Program-made: the position numbers and the translations under genes
Part shown: positions 8,744 to 20,601 of the stretch, in pieces
How the letters are laid out: every line of letters starts with the position of its first letter
Numbering within the stretch: position 1 is the stretch's first letter
Notes under the pieces: model-generated
The model's input: the letters and a program-made list of their open reading frames with translations, nothing else
The model's database searches: none
What the model was told of the DNA's origin: nothing
Assembly: GCF_000178975.2 (NCBI RefSeq)
Contig: NC_015057.1
Location: 62,001-126,000, forward strand
Reading direction: 5' to 3'
Length of the DNA: 64,000 nucleotides
Source: Granulicella tundricola MP5ACTX9
GTDB lineage: Bacteria; Acidobacteriota; Terriglobia; Terriglobales; Acidobacteriaceae

Positions 8744-9692
8744 TTAGCCACGCAATGCAGGAACTGCTCCGGGCGGGTTGAAGCGATGAGTCGCCAGGAG
8801 CTTCTGCGCCTCGTCACTGCCAAGCCAATCGACGAAGGCCGCCGCACCTTTAGGGTTCGCTGCGTTGTTCAAGGCTGCTGCGTAGAAGATCAGCGACTCC
8901 GGATTGAAGGTCCTGTTGTTGAGGTTGAGCTTTAGATCCGGGTGCAAGGCGTGCAGGTTATCGCCGCTGAGGTTGATGTCGGCAGGCAGCGAGAGATAAG
9001 GCAGGTGTGACCACTCTGGACCTACGCCGTAGGAGGCGCTCGCGTCGAGTTCGCCGGCTGCGAGCCGCTGCTGGGTGTCACCGCCGGTGAGGATCTGCTG
9101 CGGATTCATCAGGGGGCCGGCGATGCGTTCAAGCAGGTCGGGTTGCTGATACTTCTTTGCTGCGAGCATCAGGGTGAACAGGATGGCACGGCCGGAAGGG
9201 TCGGCTGCGGGGTTCGAGCGGACCAGGCGAAGAGCGGGCTGCTGCAGGACCTGCCACCATTCCATCTTTCCCTGTGATACTGCTTCAAACTGCTCTATGA
9301 ACCGGCTCTTCGGGCTGTAGACAATCACCAACTCTGTACGGGCGAAAGGCCACCAACTCTGTACGGGCGAAAGGCTTCGCCACCTGGGTTTTGCCGGCGC
9401 TCATCACGGTCAGCATCGGGCCTGCAGTAATAGGGATGAAGACGTCCGCCGGCAGGCTGCCATCGATGATGGACTTCGCCACCGCATCGGCTCCCTGTGC
9501 GTGAACCCGCAGGTTCAGCTTCGACGACGCAGCCACGGCAGCACGCATGGGACCTTCCAGCATGGGACGAACGGAGCCCGCACAGGCCACATCCAGAAAG
9601 GGAATATCCTGAGCCAATAGGTCGAGCGGCAGCATGGAGGCTGCCGCTGCAAAGGCTGTGTCTTTGAGCAGGGTGCGGCGGGTGCCAATCAT
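8744..9692 (-). pseudogene. Molybdate/tungstate-type ABC solute-binding protein gene, frameshifted by a 25-bp duplication
   Basis: The N-terminal part (from the ATG at 9692, or possibly 9761) has a twin-arginine-like leader MIGTRRTLLKDTAFAAA and the ModA-like start of the mature protein (FLDVACAGSVRPMLEGPM). The C-terminal part continues in another frame (IVYSPKSRFIEQFEAV...ILTGGDTQQRLAAGELDASASYGVGPEW...FVDWLGSDEAQKLL). Removing one copy of the tandem 25-bp repeat at 9326-9375 joins them as ...FARTELVIVYSPKSRF..., a normal family sequence of about 290 residues. No permease or ATPase gene is adjacent, so the partner transporter is elsewhere or lost. Whether the gene is really dead or this is an assembly error cannot be told here. 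Confidence 0.85.
9326..9375. repeat. Two tandem copies of a 25-bp unit
   Basis: Bases 9326-9350 and 9351-9375 are identical (unit begins CACCAACTCTGTACGG and ends GAAAGGC). Because 25 is not a multiple of three, the duplication shifts the frame of the solute-binding protein gene. It looks recent since the copies have no differences. Confidence 0.95.
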
Positions 9693-9772
9693 ACGTGTTG
9701 GACGCTTTATTTCTGACAAAGGCCGCAGAGGGATCGCCGGTTTGATTGCCTCATTCGGCATCGCTTGACGTG

Positions 9773-9787
9773 CGATATAAATTATCG
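9773..9787. promoter_or_regulatory. Candidate Fur/PerR-family operator
   Basis: CGATA-TAAAT-TATCG is an inverted repeat with 5-base arms and a 5-base centre, 15 bp before the ATG of the Fur-family gene and in the divergent promoter region shared with the solute-binding gene. AT-rich 15-mers of this form resemble PerR boxes (TTATAATNATTATAA), although the outer bases differ. Autoregulation is an inference. Confidence 0.5.
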
Positions 9788-9801
9788 TTTACTAGCTCTT
9801 G

Positions 9802-12535
<2,734 letters not shown>

Positions 12536-12565
12536 GTCGTCCATCGCACCTCGATTCCGCAATTC

Positions 12566-12591
12566 AAAGGGCTGCCGCGAGGCGGCCCTTT
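12566..12591 (+). terminator. Probable terminator after katG
   Basis: AAAGGGC...GCCCTTT stem with an imperfect inner part (TGCCGC/GCGG) and a small loop, 30 bp after the katG stop. It lacks a clear U-tract, so termination may be inefficient. Confidence 0.5.
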
Positions 12592-12994
12592 GACTCTATG
12601 TCATGCAATGAAGAGCGGCGGCTGGTACGACGTTGTGAGTGCAATTTTGTAAGTCTCGCTCCCATGAAGATGGCGAGGCGACCTAGTGTAGGTCTATGAG
12701 GGTGGTATCGAACTTTTCATAGGCTCATGCGAGTCTTGCGAAGCGCACGGCTTATGCGAGCTTCGTGTGAAGACCTAGCGTTTGGGCAGGAGGATGACGC
12801 CTCTCTTTGCTATCGGGTGCTTGACGGCTTCAAGCTAGATGCCGTACGGGTTGCGGGGGGGGGACGAGGACCAACACACGTTGTTCTGAGCGTGGAAGGA
12901 TGAAAGAATGTTGTAGGTGTTGTACGCGGTATGGGTTTGCGGCTTGCATGCAAAGGCTTCAAACTCAACAGCTACATTTTAAGGAGAGCAGTAC
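12592..12994. other. Intergenic stretch without a recognisable gene
   Basis: About 400 bp between the katG hairpin and the alpha/beta hydrolase. It contains a run of nine G around 12857-12865 and no open frame resembling a known family. The hydrolase ribosome site (AAGGAGAG) lies at its right end. Confidence 0.6.
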
Positions 12995-14044
12995 ATGGTC
13001 CGCACGTTGTGGCTGTTGATTTTAGCTCCCTTGCTTCCGGTTGTGGGCTTGCTCTATCAGTGGATTGGGTTGCGGTATGACCGAAGGCGTTTTCTTCGGT
13101 TAGGACGATTGGTAGACATTGGGAAGCGCCGACGGCTTTTCATGATGGAGATGGGCGACGAGGCTGGCCCGTCGGTGATCTTCGAATCTGGAATCGGATC
13201 AACGAGTCAGAATTGGGCCCGGATTCAAGAGTCCGTGAGTGAGTTCGCGCACACGGTTTCTTACGACAGGTTGGGGTTGGGTTGGAGCACCCCGGCGGTG
13301 TCGGAGCGCATTCCTTCCATGGTGGTGCAGGAGTTGCGGGCGATGCTGCAGGCAGCCGGCATCGCACCGCCTTACCTCCTGGTGGGGCATTCATTTGGTG
13401 GATTGGTCGTTCGGTATTTTGCGGCCGAGTATCCCGATGAGGTGATAGGCGTGGTGCTTGTGGATGCAATGCGCACCGACGAGTGGCCCCCTGTAGATGA
13501 GTCGCAGCGCAAGCTGTTAGATCGAGGGGTGCAACTCACACAGTGGGCTGTGCCGATTGCCTATTCGGGTCTGGCACGACTAACGACCATGTCGTTTCTA
13601 CATCGATCCGGCAGATTCACCAACCTCTTCACGCGCGTGACTGGTGGGCGCGATGTGCTGGAGCGGGTGACAAGCGAATTGAACAAAATGCCATCAGCGG
13701 TATGGCCGATCGTGGCAGCTCACTGGTCGAACCCGGCCTATTTTCGCGGTATGACGGCGCATATCAAGGGAGTTCCTGCGACTGTAGCGGAGATGCTCGA
13801 GGCGACCCCCATTGTGGGCATGCCGGTGGTGTTGTTGACGCCGGGGCATCCAAAGGCGATTTCGGACACGGACTTGCGGAAGATCGGACTCGATGCGGAG
13901 CAACTGATTGCGGAAAAGAGCGGGCACTGGGTGCATCTCGACGAGCCGGAGTTGGTGATTGAGCAGATCCGCGAAATGATCACGGTTGTGAGGACTGGAT
14001 CTCCATGCAAAGACACGATTGAGGAGAGCGTCTCGGCCGATTGA
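12995..14044 (+). CDS. Alpha/beta-fold hydrolase with N-terminal membrane anchor
   Basis: 349 residues with an AAGGAG ribosome site. Residues 4-26 (TLWLLILAPLLPVVGLLYQWIGL) form a hydrophobic segment, probably an uncleaved membrane anchor. The hydrolase core shows the oxyanion strand VIFESGIGSTSQNW, the nucleophile elbow GHSFGG (Ser 133) and a late His in EKSGHWVHLDEPELV. This is the usual Ser-Asp-His arrangement of esterases and lipases in the family. The substrate is unknown. It is transcribed towards the glycosyltransferase gene with about 170 bp between their convergent ends. Confidence 0.82.
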   Translation: MVRTLWLLILAPLLPVVGLLYQWIGLRYDRRRFLRLGRLVDIGKRRRLFMMEMGDEAGPSVIFESGIGSTSQNWARIQESVSEFAHTVSYDRLGLGWSTPAVSERIPSMVVQELRAMLQAAGIAPPYLLVGHSFGGLVVRYFAAEYPDEVIGVVLVDAMRTDEWPPVDESQRKLLDRGVQLTQWAVPIAYSGLARLTTMSFLHRSGRFTNLFTRVTGGRDVLERVTSELNKMPSAVWPIVAAHWSNPAYFRGMTAHIKGVPATVAEMLEATPIVGMPVVLLTPGHPKAISDTDLRKIGLDAEQLIAEKSGHWVHLDEPELVIEQIREMITVVRTGSPCKDTIEESVSAD

Positions 14045-14215
14045 TGGGTGTGCCGATATGTCAAATCTGGTGGGCCTTGTCCGTAGCGAACCGCGGGCAT
14101 TGCGACGGCATCGAGTTGACAGAGTGCAGGCACGCACAGCCGAAGATGGTGAAGAGAAGCCAAGCAGAGCGGCTGAACGTGTGGCGACCGGCTCTTCCGT
14201 TCTAAATGAGGCGGC

Positions 14216-15490
14216 TCAGGGGTTGAGCTGAGTTGGGCGGATGTGCAAGACCTGTTCGATAAGGTCTGCAGCGCGGTCTGGCCCATTCAATGTCTGGATG
14301 GTTTTCTGTAAGACCTGGGCTGCTTCACGATACTTGCCATCTTCAAGCACGAGAAGGACCGCTTTGCGAAGCCGGGCCAAGTTTAACGTGTGTCGTGAAA
14401 CCACTACGCATGCTCCACGGGCCCTTAGCCTTGCAGCCACTCCGGGCTGGTCGTTGGCGAGAGGTATGGCCACCATTGGTACTCCTTCCGAGAGAGATTC
14501 CAAGACTGTGTTGATGCCTGCATGTGTGATCACCAAGGATGCCCGCTTCAAGATCTCCAACTGGGGAACAAAACGCACTACCAGGGGGTCGCCGGCCAAC
14601 TTTCCCAGTCGTGCCGGATCAAGGCCGCCGCCCAGAGAAATCACCAACTGTGCGTCCAGTCCGGCACAGGCATCTGTAATCGTTTTGAAAATGGATTCCG
14701 AACCGTTCTGCAGAGTACCCATGGAGGCGTAAATGATTGGCCGTCCATCGAGGCGTTCCCAGGGAAAGTCGACAGGAGGACGCTGTTGAGCGTGTAAGAA
14801 TGGCCCCGTGTAATAAAGCCCAACTGGGTTTTTGCCGGAAATCTCGAACTCCAGCGCCTGAGGCAACTGCGTGATTTGCGCTATCGGTGATAACCCGTCT
14901 TCGGGATTTGTTAAAGGCTTCAGCCCCCATTCGATGCGCTGCTGATTTACTTCGTTGAAGATGGGAGAAGCAATTCTCAGAAGGAACCTAATGGCAAGAC
15001 GATTCCGGAAGCGGCTGAGCCGATCCTGGCCTGCCGACCAGCCGAACCAGAAGGGCGGAAATCGATCATCGGGAAGAAGGGGAGGAAGCAGGGCGATGGA
15101 GATCCAGGACAGGCCTAAATGATCTGCCACGTTCCCAGCAAATTCGGCCTCGTCGACCAGCAGCGTTTCTACATTCGCTAAGCGGACCGCCTGTGGACCA
15201 TCGCGCAGGATCATCCGCGTCGAATTTCTAATCCGGGCCAAGGTGAATCGAAAGGCCGCAATCCCCTTTAGCCGGGCTAAGTGCTCGTCCAGCATTTTGA
15301 GGGTTCCTGGCGGATAGTCTTCGGCCCCGATCTGACAAAACTCGATACCCGCCGCACGCACAGTCGCCTCGGTGTCTGCGATCCCGAAGATCACTACCTC
15401 ATGGCCTCTCAGTTGCAAGGAACGTGCGAGCGCAGTCATCGGATAGAGATGACCGGTTCCCGGAAAACAAAATGCCCCGAATCTTGCCAT
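14216..15490 (-). CDS. MGT/CrtX-type glycosyltransferase (GT1)
   Basis: 424 residues. It starts with the GT-B acceptor-side motif ARFGAFCFPGTGHLYPMTALARSLQLRGHEV and has the nucleotide-sugar-binding block THAGINTVLESLSEGVPMVAIPLANDQPGVAARL near residue 330. This is the pattern of the CrtX (zeaxanthin glucosyltransferase) and macrolide glycosyltransferase families, which put a sugar on a hydrophobic aglycone. It lies about 130 bp downstream of an ABC permease on the same strand and within a set of lipid-related genes, which suggests a glycolipid or glycosylated polyketide-like product. The acceptor is not known. Confidence 0.85.
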   Translation of the reverse strand: MARFGAFCFPGTGHLYPMTALARSLQLRGHEVVIFGIADTEATVRAAGIEFCQIGAEDYPPGTLKMLDEHLARLKGIAAFRFTLARIRNSTRMILRDGPQAVRLANVETLLVDEAEFAGNVADHLGLSWISIALLPPLLPDDRFPPFWFGWSAGQDRLSRFRNRLAIRFLLRIASPIFNEVNQQRIEWGLKPLTNPEDGLSPIAQITQLPQALEFEISGKNPVGLYYTGPFLHAQQRPPVDFPWERLDGRPIIYASMGTLQNGSESIFKTITDACAGLDAQLVISLGGGLDPARLGKLAGDPLVVRFVPQLEILKRASLVITHAGINTVLESLSEGVPMVAIPLANDQPGVAARLRARGACVVVSRHTLNLARLRKAVLLVLEDGKYREAAQVLQKTIQTLNGPDRAADLIEQVLHIRPTQLNP

Positions 15491-15618
15491 TTGCCCCTTT
15501 GCTTTTATGAATCGGTACAGGCAACCACGGCGGAATGCTCCGATTTTCTATCGGCATTGCCATCCTTGGCAGCGACAGGTTTCGCGGCTGAGATCGGACG
15601 AAAGGATTGCGCGATCGG

Positions 15619-16752
15619 CTAATCGTGCCTAAGCGCATCAACTGGTGAAAGCTGCCCTGCGCGCCACGCTGGAAGCGCTCCCGCAATTAAGCCGGCGAAC
15701 ACCGCGATTCCTAGCGCCTCGGCCAGGAGTGGCAAATGGAGTGACGCCGAAACGAGACTCGCGGTTTGTGGCAAAGCGGCCAGCACTCGCAAACCGCACC
15801 ATCCTACGGCGATACCTACCAAACCCCCGCCGAGGCCGAGTGCAACTGCTTCAATCTCAATGTGGGCCAGCACCTGCCAGCGGTTCCATCCTAGAGCGCG
15901 CAAGATGCCGATCTCCCTCGTGCGCTCAAAAACAGACATTGCCATGGTGTTTGCGATTCCCAGTACGCCGATGAGGAGGGCGAGCGAAGAGGTACCCCAG
16001 GCCGAAGCATGGGCCAGCTTGACGAACTGATTGTCGCTGGCGCGTTGAGCTGCGGGGACAGCTCGCATTCCGGGTAGAGCTGCTTCGATCTCAGTCTCAG
16101 CATGCTTTAAGTATTGTTCCGAAGCCTCTCCGCGGGGAACTGGGCGCAGCCGAACATCAATCGTCGAAACCTTGCCTTGCAGGCTGCTCAGCTCTTGCAA
16201 CTGATCAAGCGGCATGACGACCGCGGACGCTTCAAGGGTTGAAGCTCCGTGGTAGATAGCGGTTACTGCGAAAGGCTTTCCCTGGATGTCAAGATTGTCG
16301 CCCGGGGCCTTTTTCAGATTCTGCGCGAGCATGTCGCCGAGCATGACCTCTGCTTGGCCATCGCGAAAGCGCCGCCCACTCAGAATCTGTAGAGAACTAA
16401 ATTGAAACGCATCCGCCTTCCAGCCGTATACCAGGGCATTCACGTCCGGGGTCAGATCCATCAGGTTGAAGATGGTGGGCGACGCCTGCGCCACGTCGGG
16501 CAACTTCAAGAGCTTTGCTGTCGTCGACTCGTCCATCGAAGTGTTAAGAAAGGTGCCCTGGATCACGGCGATGTCAGTGCCGCTGCTGGAGTAAATACGC
16601 AACCATTGCTGTTCGAAGGCACTCGAAAAACCTACGAGGCCCACGAACGCGCCAACCGCTGTTCCTATCCCCGCCAGGGTGAGCAAAGTTCTCATCCGCC
16701 GGCGGAGCAAATTTTTGAAAACAAAACCCGTAAACGACAATGATTTGGCCAT
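15619..16752 (-). CDS. FtsX/MacB-like ABC transporter permease
   Basis: About 377 residues from the ATG at 16752 (an ATG at 16767 is also possible). The N-terminal transmembrane helix (LLTLAGIGTAVGAFVGLVGFSSAF) is followed by a MacB-type periplasmic core domain (about 45-240). Three C-terminal helices complete the FtsX domain (LALLIGVLGIANTMAMSVFERTREIGILRALGWNR; ALGLGGGLVGIAVGWCGLRVLAAL; LLAEALGIAVFAGLIAGALPAWRAGQLSPVDALRHD). Proteins of this class do not import; they extract lipoproteins, lipids or peptides from the inner membrane. The matching ATPase is probably 20598-21263, separated by two divergent genes. Confidence 0.88.
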   Translation of the reverse strand: MAKSLSFTGFVFKNLLRRRMRTLLTLAGIGTAVGAFVGLVGFSSAFEQQWLRIYSSSGTDIAVIQGTFLNTSMDESTTAKLLKLPDVAQASPTIFNLMDLTPDVNALVYGWKADAFQFSSLQILSGRRFRDGQAEVMLGDMLAQNLKKAPGDNLDIQGKPFAVTAIYHGASTLEASAVVMPLDQLQELSSLQGKVSTIDVRLRPVPRGEASEQYLKHAETEIEAALPGMRAVPAAQRASDNQFVKLAHASAWGTSSLALLIGVLGIANTMAMSVFERTREIGILRALGWNRWQVLAHIEIEAVALGLGGGLVGIAVGWCGLRVLAALPQTASLVSASLHLPLLAEALGIAVFAGLIAGALPAWRAGQLSPVDALRHD

Positions 16753-17044
16753 GAAACTGAAATACATCCTTTGTCTTCGCTTGAAGAAAAGTTGAGTTGC
16801 TGGTCTGTCGCAATGTATTGACTGCGCCTATTCAGAATATGACGTTTACAGCGTCACTGCCGATTTCGACTCTGGTCCGCCGCATGCCTTCGCTATTGCG
16901 ACGTAACTCTCTCCATCTCAAGACCGGGCGCAAGGGCTTTAGACCGCCGCAGGCTATACTTGATCCTAGCGCAGGCTTCGTATAAGCCCCTGCGGTCATG
17001 ATCCCCGGCCTTCCTTTCGTACGTGGACCAAGGACGGTTTTGAA

Positions 17045-18151
17045 CTGAATAACGAAGAGATCATTTTAGTTACGGGCGCAACTGGCTTCCTTGGAGTGCA
17101 GTTGGTGCGCGAACTTCTGGAGCGGAAGCCGAGCGCTACACTGGCGCTGCTTATCCGCGATACGGCCACCCAGTCCGCTCAGCAACGTGCGGATGCCTTC
17201 ATCCCTTTGGCGGAGCGCTCGCGGGTCAAGGTTTTTGCCGGTGACGTTAGCCAGCCAAATTGCGGGCTGGATTCCGCTGCCTACGACCGCCTCTTGGCTG
17301 AGACCACCCGAGTGATCCACTCCGCGGCTACAGTGCGGTTCGATCACACGCTCGATGAGGCCCGTCGCACTAACGTCGAAGGGACACGGCATATCCTCGA
17401 TTTTGCAGGGGGGGCGCACCAGCTTCGGAGCTTCGCCTATGTTGGCACAGCTTACGTTGCCGGCGAACGATCGGGCCTAGTGCGCGAAGACGAGCTTGTT
17501 GTCGGTCAGAGCTATCGCAACACCTACGAACAAACGAAGGCGGAGGCGGAGGCCCTCGTCCAGTCGCGTCTTGCTTCGATACCCGGCATGATCCTGCGTC
17601 CCAGCATCATCGTAGGGGACTCCAAAACCGGCGTTACCTCCAGCTTCAAGATGATGTACTGGCCGCTGAAGATCTACGCTCGACGCCTTTGGCGCACCGT
17701 CCCTGGCTACTCGGACGCGGTACTCGACATCGTGCCCGTGGATTTTGTGGCCAGGTCTGTCGTTCAACTCCTGTTTGATGAAGCCGCCCTGGGCTGCACC
17801 GTTCATCTCTGTGCCGGACCGCTTGCGAGTGCGACTATCCAGCAAGTTGCACATCGTGCGATGGAATACTTCAACGGTCCCGAGCCGCGCTTTATCGATC
17901 CGAAGATCTTCTTCGCCCTCGTGCGGCCGCTTCTGTTCCTCTCTTTGTGGGGGCGCAAACGTCGTGTGCTACGCGACGGCAGTGCTTATCGTGATTATTT
18001 CACCATGCGCATGCAGTTTGACACCAGCAATGCCGAACGCCTTCTGCGGCCCGCCGGGGTGAGTCCGCCACCTGTACTCGATTATCTCGACCATCTTTTC
18101 CACTATTGTGTGGCCAGCGATTGGGGCCGAAAGTCGATCTCTACGCAATGA
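17045..18151 (+). CDS. NAD(P)-dependent acyl-reductase-like SDR (male-sterility/thioester-reductase type)
   Basis: The conserved Rossmann motif EEIILVTGATGFLG is encoded from 17054 on, but no ATG, GTG or TTG exists in this frame upstream of it. The best start is CTG at 17045, 10 bases after AAGGA; the first conventional start, GTG at 17096, would cut off the nucleotide-binding loop. From 17045 the protein has 368 residues. The active-site motif YEQTK is present, and the whole follows the NAD_binding_4 pattern of fatty acyl-CoA reductases and thioester reductases (RVIHSAATVRFDHTLDEARRTNVEGTRHIL). Its stop overlaps the start of the acyl ligase gene (ATGA), so the two are coupled. An acyl thioester reduction step is likely but unproven. 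Confidence 0.75.
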   Translation: MNNEEIILVTGATGFLGVQLVRELLERKPSATLALLIRDTATQSAQQRADAFIPLAERSRVKVFAGDVSQPNCGLDSAAYDRLLAETTRVIHSAATVRFDHTLDEARRTNVEGTRHILDFAGGAHQLRSFAYVGTAYVAGERSGLVREDELVVGQSYRNTYEQTKAEAEALVQSRLASIPGMILRPSIIVGDSKTGVTSSFKMMYWPLKIYARRLWRTVPGYSDAVLDIVPVDFVARSVVQLLFDEAALGCTVHLCAGPLASATIQQVAHRAMEYFNGPEPRFIDPKIFFALVRPLLFLSLWGRKRRVLRDGSAYRDYFTMRMQFDTSNAERLLRPAGVSPPPVLDYLDHLFHYCVASDWGRKSISTQ

Positions 18152-19758
18152 GTATCATTCAACGTTATCGACTCGCGCGTGACAGTGGAGTCACGGTGGC
18201 CAATCTTGTCGATGAACTCGTTCGTCAAAAGGGGGATTGTGAAGTCGCCGTTCACGAAAGTGGCGTCTTTCATCTCTCCGACTTGCACAATGAAGTTTGC
18301 GCCATGGATACCTTTTTGCGGCAGGCCATTGCGCTTCGCCCGGGGCAGCCGGTTGCCATCTATCGCAGCAACAATCGGGAATGTTTTCATTGGTTTCTTG
18401 CGATCATTCGCGCCGGAGGCATTGCGGTTCCGTTGAACCCGCAACTATCGCTCGTGGAAGTGCGTAGGATTCTTGCCGATAGCGGCACAGAGATTCTTAT
18501 CACCGACAGGATGGTCTTCGAACGCAACGTTGGTGACCGCCAGGCTCTTGAAGTACGCACCTGGATACAAGCTGATGACGAGAAGGAAACGCTCGACGGA
18601 TTTCTGCGCCTCTCCGAGATGGGTATGCCAGCCTCTCCAGTCATCATCGATCCATCCGCAACGGTTGCTATCTTTCATACTTCCGGTACTAGTGGTTTCC
18701 CCAAGGGGGCGGCCCTGTCCAGCAATGCGCTACTCGGAGCGCGCGCGTCCACGGTACTCTCCGGGCTACTCTTAGGATCGCGAGACCTTGCGCTGATAGC
18801 CTTGCCGTGGTCACACATTATGGCCGTGAGCATTGCCTTATATGGCCTCATGGCCGGGATACGTGGGTGCTTCCTTGAACGCTTCGATGTCGAGGCTGCG
18901 CTGGACCTTGTTGAGCGCTTCCACGTCACTGCCTTCGTTGGCGTACCAACCATGTTTGCCCGCGTGGTCAATAGCAACCCCGCGCCCGCGCGCCTGGCGA
19001 GTGTGCGAGTTTGGCTGTCTGCAAGCGACCATCTTCCTTCTGAGGTTCGTGGGCGACTGCGCCAGTTCGGAGCGCTCTCCTGGCTGTTCGGTCGGCGTAT
19101 ACCGCCTGTGATCCTGAATGGCTATGGTTTGGTTGAACTGGGTGGACTCGCCATGATGGGCATTGAACTTCCATTGCTGCGCGGGAGTGGCGACTTGTGT
19201 TTCCCCGTACCACCATTTCATATCCGCCTGGTCGATGAGAAAGGCCAGACTGTGCCAGTGGGGGTTACAGGTGAATGTCAGATTCGTCGACGAGGTCTCG
19301 CCCCACATTACTGGAAAGACAAGGTGAAGGACGAGGCTCAGGGCCTTCTTACCCGGGACGGCTGGTTACGTACCGGTGACCTGGCCACGCGCAATCGCCT
19401 TGGGCTAATCCTGCTTGTGGGGCGAACAAAGGATGTGATCAAGTCGGGTGGCTATTCCGTGTACGTTCGCGAACTGGAAGAGGCGATTCTGGCCCATCCT
19501 GCTGTGGCCCGCGCGGTAGCCTTCGGTCTCCCCCACTACGAAAAGGGTGAAATCCCCGTGGCCGCCGTTGAACTGCAGACCGGTTCTTTTTGCGAGGAAG
19601 CCGACCTGGTGGATTGGTGCCGCAGCAATCTTGCGGCTTACAAAGCGCCCCGGCGCATCTGGATTCTTGAGCCCGGCGCCCTGCCGCAGAATCATAGCGG
19701 CAAGTTTCTTCGGCGAGTCTTAAAAGAACGATTTACCGATGCTGTTCCACTGAAATAG
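18148..19758 (+). CDS. AMP-dependent acyl synthetase/ligase (ANL superfamily)
   Basis: 536 residues from the ATG at 18148, overlapping the preceding stop. The P-loop motif TVAIFHTSGTSGFPKGAALS, the ADP/AMP-contact region VILNGYGLVELGG, the hinge GWLRTGDLATRNRLGLILLVGRTKDVIKSGGYSVY and the C-terminal catalytic Lys region NHSGKFLRRVLKE are all visible. The enzyme would activate a carboxylic acid as acyl-AMP and pass it to CoA or a carrier. With the coupled SDR it could feed an acyl reduction to aldehyde or alcohol. No carrier protein or polyketide synthase gene is in the window. Confidence 0.9.
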   Translation: MSIIQRYRLARDSGVTVANLVDELVRQKGDCEVAVHESGVFHLSDLHNEVCAMDTFLRQAIALRPGQPVAIYRSNNRECFHWFLAIIRAGGIAVPLNPQLSLVEVRRILADSGTEILITDRMVFERNVGDRQALEVRTWIQADDEKETLDGFLRLSEMGMPASPVIIDPSATVAIFHTSGTSGFPKGAALSSNALLGARASTVLSGLLLGSRDLALIALPWSHIMAVSIALYGLMAGIRGCFLERFDVEAALDLVERFHVTAFVGVPTMFARVVNSNPAPARLASVRVWLSASDHLPSEVRGRLRQFGALSWLFGRRIPPVILNGYGLVELGGLAMMGIELPLLRGSGDLCFPVPPFHIRLVDEKGQTVPVGVTGECQIRRRGLAPHYWKDKVKDEAQGLLTRDGWLRTGDLATRNRLGLILLVGRTKDVIKSGGYSVYVRELEEAILAHPAVARAVAFGLPHYEKGEIPVAAVELQTGSFCEEADLVDWCRSNLAAYKAPRRIWILEPGALPQNHSGKFLRRVLKERFTDAVPLK

Positions 19759-19806
19759 CCGCTTCCACCTTACCGGTCCCCGATGTGCAACTTAGGAAGA
19801 GGTGGG

Positions 19807-20601
19807 TCATGGCTGATCTTCAAAGTGGCTGATTTTCTCAGGGCTGAAATCCCTGATGTTCAGGTTTGCTCTCGTACTTCCGTGCTCGATGAGCAGGAGG
19901 GTCAATCCAGGCCGGCCACGCACCTTCACTCCCACCTGTCTGGCCGCCCAAACTCCACCCGACTGGGTCAAACCAGAGTAGGTAAATTCTTTAACGCCTG
20001 CTGCATCCTTCGGTGTTTTTTCAACATAGACGGGGTAGTTGATGTTGTGATCGAGCCACGTCTGGACCTCGACATAGTGCGAACGATTCGATCCTTCGGG
20101 CACACTCTTCAGTACATCGCAATCGTGAACGCCGAATTTATCACTTCTGAGGATTGTTTGGTTCTGCCAGTAGAACTCTGGCTGCAAAAAGTCTTCATAG
20201 TTGAAGTCGCTACCGAATACGCTCTCACTCCACTTATCAAACGGTAGTAAAGCTGGAGCGGACTCGTGTGGCCGGAAAATTTGAATCGTATTCTGGCCGT
20301 TTGGCCGCATTTCAAGCAAGATACTGACACGCGCGTCTTGATTCGCATTCTCCGCCGGCGTCCGGGGCGGGACGATCTCAATGAGCGCGCGCAGAACGCC
20401 TGGGAACCAATGCGCCTCAAGGGTAAATGCATTGCTAACCCTCTTTCCATTTGCATTGACCCGAACGAGGTGCCCGCTGGCACGAGAATCCGTGGCTTCA
20501 ACGCGCTGCCGTGCAATTGCAATTGCCGCTCGAGCGTCTACCGCATGCGCAGAGGTTGCTACGCAGAGCATTGCCGCAGCGACAAAGGAGGCGAGTCTCA
20601 T
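19807..20601 (-). CDS. LolA-like outer-membrane lipoprotein-sorting protein
   Basis: 264 residues with a cleaved signal peptide (MRLASFVAAAMLCVATSAHAVDA). The rest is predicted beta-rich, with NTIQIFRPHESAPALLPFDKWSESVFGSDFNYEDFL and YVEVQTWLDHNINYPVYVEKTPKDAAGVKEF. This is the pattern of the LolA-like 'outer membrane lipoprotein-sorting protein' family, a half-barrel lipid carrier in the periplasm. Its start overlaps the stop of the ATPase gene by 4 bp. Such proteins commonly accompany LolD/FtsX-like transporters, so it may receive a lipid or lipoprotein from the nearby permease. Confidence 0.8.
   Translation of the reverse strand: MRLASFVAAAMLCVATSAHAVDARAAIAIARQRVEATDSRASGHLVRVNANGKRVSNAFTLEAHWFPGVLRALIEIVPPRTPAENANQDARVSILLEMRPNGQNTIQIFRPHESAPALLPFDKWSESVFGSDFNYEDFLQPEFYWQNQTILRSDKFGVHDCDVLKSVPEGSNRSHYVEVQTWLDHNINYPVYVEKTPKDAAGVKEFTYSGLTQSGGVWAARQVGVKVRGRPGLTLLLIEHGSTRANLNIRDFSPEKISHFEDQP

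Noticed and set aside
8693..8935. Small plus-strand frame after the receptor
   Set aside because: It begins inside the terminator hairpin and runs antisense to the solute-binding protein gene.
12592..12994. Small RNA or riboswitch between katG and the hydrolase
   Set aside because: No conserved riboswitch core or strong hairpin with T-run was recognised apart from the katG hairpin.
15399..15686. Small minus-strand frame between permease and glycosyltransferase
   Set aside because: It overlaps both genes in another frame and has no conserved pattern; the gap between the two real genes is only about 130 bp.
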